Shown in pieces: positions 60,661 to 64,000 of a DNA stretch of 64,000 nucleotides. The translations under genes were made by a program, and so were the position numbers. The DNA comes from Syntrophomonadaceae bacterium (lineage in GTDB: Bacteria; Bacillota; Syntrophomonadia; Syntrophomonadales; Syntrophomonadaceae): positions 1-64,000 of the forward strand of contig JAAYCZ010000018.1 of assembly GCA_012729495.1 (NCBI GenBank), read 5' to 3'. Below the pieces are notes generated by a model. The model did not search any database. It had not been told where the DNA came from and saw only the letters and a program-made list of their open reading frames with translations. Within the stretch, counting starts at the first letter, position 1; each line of letters starts with the position of its first letter.

Positions 60661-62445
60661 GTGCCTTTTGACGGACTTACGATCAGAGCTCTGTGCCGGG
60701 AACTGGATCTGGAATTAAACCATGCTCGCCTGGATAAGATCCACCAGCCGGAACGGGATGAACTGAATATTACCATACGACAGATAAAAAGCAGCAACCA
60801 GCGCCTTTTAATCTCGGCTAATGCACGCTGGGCCAGATTTCACCTGAGTACCGACAGGAAGGAAAATCCCAGCCAGCCTTCTGCTTTTTGCATGCTGCTG
60901 CGCAAATATCTGGAAGGCGGCAAGATAAAGGAAATCAAACAAATTGGCATGGAACGCATCATCCATATTCGGATTGAAGCGTTGGATGATTTCAAGGAAT
61001 GGAATGATAAGCTGCTCATCTGCGAATTTATGGGACGCCATTCCAACATTATCCTGGTCAATCCGGAAAATAACGTGATCCTGGATGCAATCAGGAAATA
61101 CGGCAACGATGTCAGTTCTTACCGCGAAGTACTGCCAGGCAAAGAATACGTAATTCCCCCCACCCAGAACAAACTTGATCCGCTTACCACTGCCTGGGAG
61201 GATTTTACTGCCGCCATGTGGGATCAGGCGGAAGACACTGCCCTATCGACGGCCATATTTAATATATATACCGGTATCAGCCCGTATTCGGCGCGCAAGA
61301 TATGTTTGCAATGCAACCTTGATCCGGCTGTGCCGGTGGGGCAGACCGGCGAATTCGAACTGCATAAGTTGTATTATTATATCCGCAATTTACTGGATGA
61401 TATCGATCAGGGCCGGATCATTACGAGGATTCACTACAACCATAAAAAGCAGCCGATCGAGTTCAGTCTGTTTGATGATACGGACGACGATACGATTGCC
61501 TTCAGCCGGGCCTATGCCAGCATGAATGAAGTATGCAACGAATTTTACGGGCAGAAGATGAGCATGCTGCGGCTTGATTCCATGAAAACCAATCTTTTGC
61601 GTAATATCAAAGAACGGCTTGATAAGTATTACAAAAAGCGTTTCCTGCAGGAGGGCGATCTGGTCAAAGCCCTGGAAAACGAGAAATACAAGACCTGGGG
61701 TGAACTGTTGACCGCATATGCACATTTGTTTGTCAAAGGCGACCGTGAAGCGGTGCTGGAGGATTTCGACAGCGGCGAACAGATCAACCTGCCGCTGGAT
61801 CCACGCTACACTCCGATTCAGAATGCGCAAAGGTTTTTTAAAATTTACAATAAGAGTCGCGGCGCCCAAAAACATCTGGAAGTGCTGATGGCCCAGAATC
61901 AGGAGGAAATTGATTATCTGGAATCGGTGACGGTGGCCGTACAACAGGCGGAAAATCTTGCCCAGATCGATGAAATCATAGAGGAATTGGAGAAGGAGGG
62001 GTATATGAAAGGCAGTTCCCGCAAAGGCAAAAAACGCGAGCAACGCAGTCAGCCGCGCCGGTTTAACTCCTCAGATGGACTGCTTATTTCCGTGGGTAGG
62101 AATAATCGTCAGAATGACTGGCTGACGCTGCGGGAGGCTGAGCGTAATGATCTCTGGCTGCATACCAAGGATGTCCCCGGCACCCATGTGATTATCAAAC
62201 TGCCGGCCCATATAAAATCGATTCATGACGTGCCTGACCAGACGCTGGTGGAAGCGGCTAGTCTGGCAGCCTATTACAGCAAGGCCAGCCAATCCAACAA
62301 AGTCGCGGTCGATTACACCTTTTGCCAAAATGTAAAAAAACCCAACGCGGCCAAACCCGGGATGGTTATTTATGATAACTACTGGACGATCATGGCCAAT
62401 CCTTGCTCCGAGCTGTTGACCCGGCTGTTGGAAAACGATTTGTAA
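60661..62445 (+). CDS. rqcH: Rqc2/NFACT family ribosome quality control protein (FbpA-like)
   Basis: MPFDGLTIRALCRELDLELNHARLDKIHQPERDE; NFACT-R region NDLWLHTKDVPGTHVIIK; GTG start. Confidence 0.95.
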   Translation: MPFDGLTIRALCRELDLELNHARLDKIHQPERDELNITIRQIKSSNQRLLISANARWARFHLSTDRKENPSQPSAFCMLLRKYLEGGKIKEIKQIGMERIIHIRIEALDDFKEWNDKLLICEFMGRHSNIILVNPENNVILDAIRKYGNDVSSYREVLPGKEYVIPPTQNKLDPLTTAWEDFTAAMWDQAEDTALSTAIFNIYTGISPYSARKICLQCNLDPAVPVGQTGEFELHKLYYYIRNLLDDIDQGRIITRIHYNHKKQPIEFSLFDDTDDDTIAFSRAYASMNEVCNEFYGQKMSMLRLDSMKTNLLRNIKERLDKYYKKRFLQEGDLVKALENEKYKTWGELLTAYAHLFVKGDREAVLEDFDSGEQINLPLDPRYTPIQNAQRFFKIYNKSRGAQKHLEVLMAQNQEEIDYLESVTVAVQQAENLAQIDEIIEELEKEGYMKGSSRKGKKREQRSQPRRFNSSDGLLISVGRNNRQNDWLTLREAERNDLWLHTKDVPGTHVIIKLPAHIKSIHDVPDQTLVEAASLAAYYSKASQSNKVAVDYTFCQNVKKPNAAKPGMVIYDNYWTIMANPCSELLTRLLENDL

Positions 62446-62478
62446 CTGCCGGCAACCCGAGCATGGTTAACCGTTGCC

Positions 62479-63780
62479 TTAAAAGTGGTGTTGAAAACCG
62501 ACCGAATTATGCGGATTGGGCATCCGGATGGTTTCGGAGACATTCGATTTATTCGCTTCATCTATACTGCTGCGCATCCAGAATTGAATTTTCATGGCGG
62601 CGGCTTTGGCATTGCTGCGAGCTTCATCTTCACTGGCACCGGTTGCGATTACATATGCATAGCGGTCTAGCATGGACAAAGGCGGCCTCAGATAAGCCCC
62701 CCGCCGTGGCCGTACAAAGACTTCCAGCACCCCTGCAGATTTGGTGGCGCGGTTCATGCCGGTTACTTTATCCAGTATGCCACCCTGGGCCACGATACGA
62801 TATTGGACGAAAATATGCCGCCGGTAGCGCGGACTTAGATCAGGTTGCTGCCCCAAAGCCAGTTTGATGGTTTCCGCCGTCAGTTCCACCCCCAAACCCA
62901 AATAGATCAGTTTGTTCATCGCCCCTCCGGAGATGCGGGGATTGATTTCAATCAATTTCCACTGTTGATTGACCAGACGCATTTCCAGATGACAGGCACC
63001 GGTTTCCATTCCGTGGGCTTTGACAATTGCGGCTACCGCCCCGGGCAGATCCTGGAGTTTTTCCGGCAGTTCCAGCAGCAAATTGTAACCAGTGATAATA
63101 AAGCGCTGATAAAATGTGACTTCCTGCTCGATGATCGCTGCGATCAGCACATTTTTTTCATGCACTAGAACTTCAATCAAATATTGTGGCCCTTCCAGCA
63201 TCTCTTCGACCAAAATGGATTCAGAGGGACGTTTATTCTGCAGATGACGCAGATAGTAGTTCAACTCCTGCCGGTTGTTGATTTTAAAAACATTTGCCGA
63301 ACCGGTTGAACTCGGTGACTTGATAACGAAGGGATAGGGAAATCCCAGCAAGGGTTCGATATCAGACAACGCCGCCGAGGCTGATATGGCCATAAAACGC
63401 GGACTGTAATCAGTCAGCGATAATATTTCGCGGGAGATGATTTTGTTTTTCATTTGTTTAATGGCATGACAGGTGAATTGATGCAATCCGAATTCATCCG
63501 CCATAATGCAGGCAGTCAGGCAATGGGCTTCGGTAAAACTAACGATAGCGCAAACCTTAATATCACGCATCTGTATTTTAACAATGTTTAATCTAATTTC
63601 TTGCAGATCACGCAAATTGCATGGCAGCATGCTATCGACTTCGGTAAAATCATTGCTCTGCTCAAGATGAGAGCGCCGGTCTGTAAACAGTATTACATAA
63701 TAACCCATTTTTTTTGCCGCTCTCAGCGCATCGCGACTGGAGCCTGACTTTAGGGTACCCAGAAATAAGATCGCCTGCAA
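62479..63780 (-). CDS. ATP-grasp domain protein (carboxylase/ligase-like); TTG at 63780 preferred over ATG at 63807
   Basis: ATP-grasp signatures FPYPFVIKSPSSTGSANVFKI and LIEINPRISGGAMNKLIY; aaaggagagg SD before TTG 63780. Confidence 0.85.
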   Translation of the reverse strand: MQAILFLGTLKSGSSRDALRAAKKMGYYVILFTDRRSHLEQSNDFTEVDSMLPCNLRDLQEIRLNIVKIQMRDIKVCAIVSFTEAHCLTACIMADEFGLHQFTCHAIKQMKNKIISREILSLTDYSPRFMAISASAALSDIEPLLGFPYPFVIKSPSSTGSANVFKINNRQELNYYLRHLQNKRPSESILVEEMLEGPQYLIEVLVHEKNVLIAAIIEQEVTFYQRFIITGYNLLLELPEKLQDLPGAVAAIVKAHGMETGACHLEMRLVNQQWKLIEINPRISGGAMNKLIYLGLGVELTAETIKLALGQQPDLSPRYRRHIFVQYRIVAQGGILDKVTGMNRATKSAGVLEVFVRPRRGAYLRPPLSMLDRYAYVIATGASEDEARSNAKAAAMKIQFWMRSSIDEANKSNVSETIRMPNPHNSVGFQHHF

Positions 63781-63815
63781 ATTATCCTCTCCTTTAACTG
63801 GAATCATTTATACCA

Positions 63816-64000
63816 TCAGTTGCCGCTGCGCGCATTTCGTGCCAGATACATGGCGTAATGGATCGTATTTCTGACCACATCCAGTTCCAGATCGAAGGCC
63901 GGTGGACAACCGGGGCGCCAATTCACCTCAAAAATCCAGTAGTGGCCTTTGTCATCAAGTCCCATATCAATGCCGATTTCATCGAGCTTCTCCTCAAAAA
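63816..64000 (-). CDS. YheC/YheD-like ATP-grasp protein, C-terminus only (truncated by window)
   Basis: Translated by hand: FEEKLDEIGIDMGLDDKGHYWIFEVNWRPGCPPAFDLELDVVRNTIHYAMYLARNARSGN*. Confidence 0.75.
   Translation of the reverse strand, partial: FEEKLDEIGIDMGLDDKGHYWIFEVNWRPGCPPAFDLELDVVRNTIHYAMYLARNARSGN

Noticed and set aside
61390-62043. 217-aa minus-strand ORF antisense to rqcH
   Set aside because: Shadow ORF; rqcH has NFACT motifs and an SD. No independent evidence for coding.
1-64000. CRISPR arrays, tRNA, rRNA, prophage, defence systems
   Set aside because: No regularly spaced direct repeats, no clover-leaf or rRNA sequence, and no phage, cas, restriction or toxin-antitoxin genes recognised in the ORF track.

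Overview
The window is a dense, almost entirely minus-strand stretch of a spore-forming Firmicutes chromosome. A Syntrophomonas-like clostridium is my guess from gene content and style; it was not tested. It carries: the end of a methionine ABC transporter (metN'-metI-metQ, + strand); a riboflavin operon (ribD-ribE-ribBA-ribH) behind an FMN riboswitch and terminator; a housekeeping block (rpe, rsgA, PASTA kinase and phosphatase, rlmN, rsmB, fmt, def, priA, metK, coaBC, rpoZ, gmk, remA, yicC, dapL, dapF); a P-type Ca2+-ATPase; a spoVS-ymdB-rny-recA-thpR-cinA-pgsA-rimO-rodZ block; spoIIIE-ylzJ-tepA; a dapA-dapG-asd-dpaB-dpaA(-dapB) dipicolinate/lysine cluster; rqcH (+ strand); and two adjacent ATP-grasp genes. 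I saw no tRNA, rRNA, CRISPR array, prophage or intact transposase. The less ordinary signals are: (1) a family of about 160-230 bp fold-back elements with imperfect terminal inverted repeats, four copies, all in the same orientation just 3' of minus-strand genes and next to terminators; (2) an unexplained structured leader or ncRNA with its own promoter and terminator between recA and rny; (3) an FtsH-like protease without an extracytoplasmic loop, overlapping a gene for a one-TM extracytoplasmic partner; (4) an HTH-PfkB protein that has lost its catalytic motif; (5) a degenerate uracil-DNA-glycosylase-like protein; (6) ribE and rny, which appear to use AUU/AUC start codons; (7) a ~112 bp inverted repeat pair bracketing the rnj-dap-dpa block. 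All functional calls come from reading translated motifs; no database search was run.
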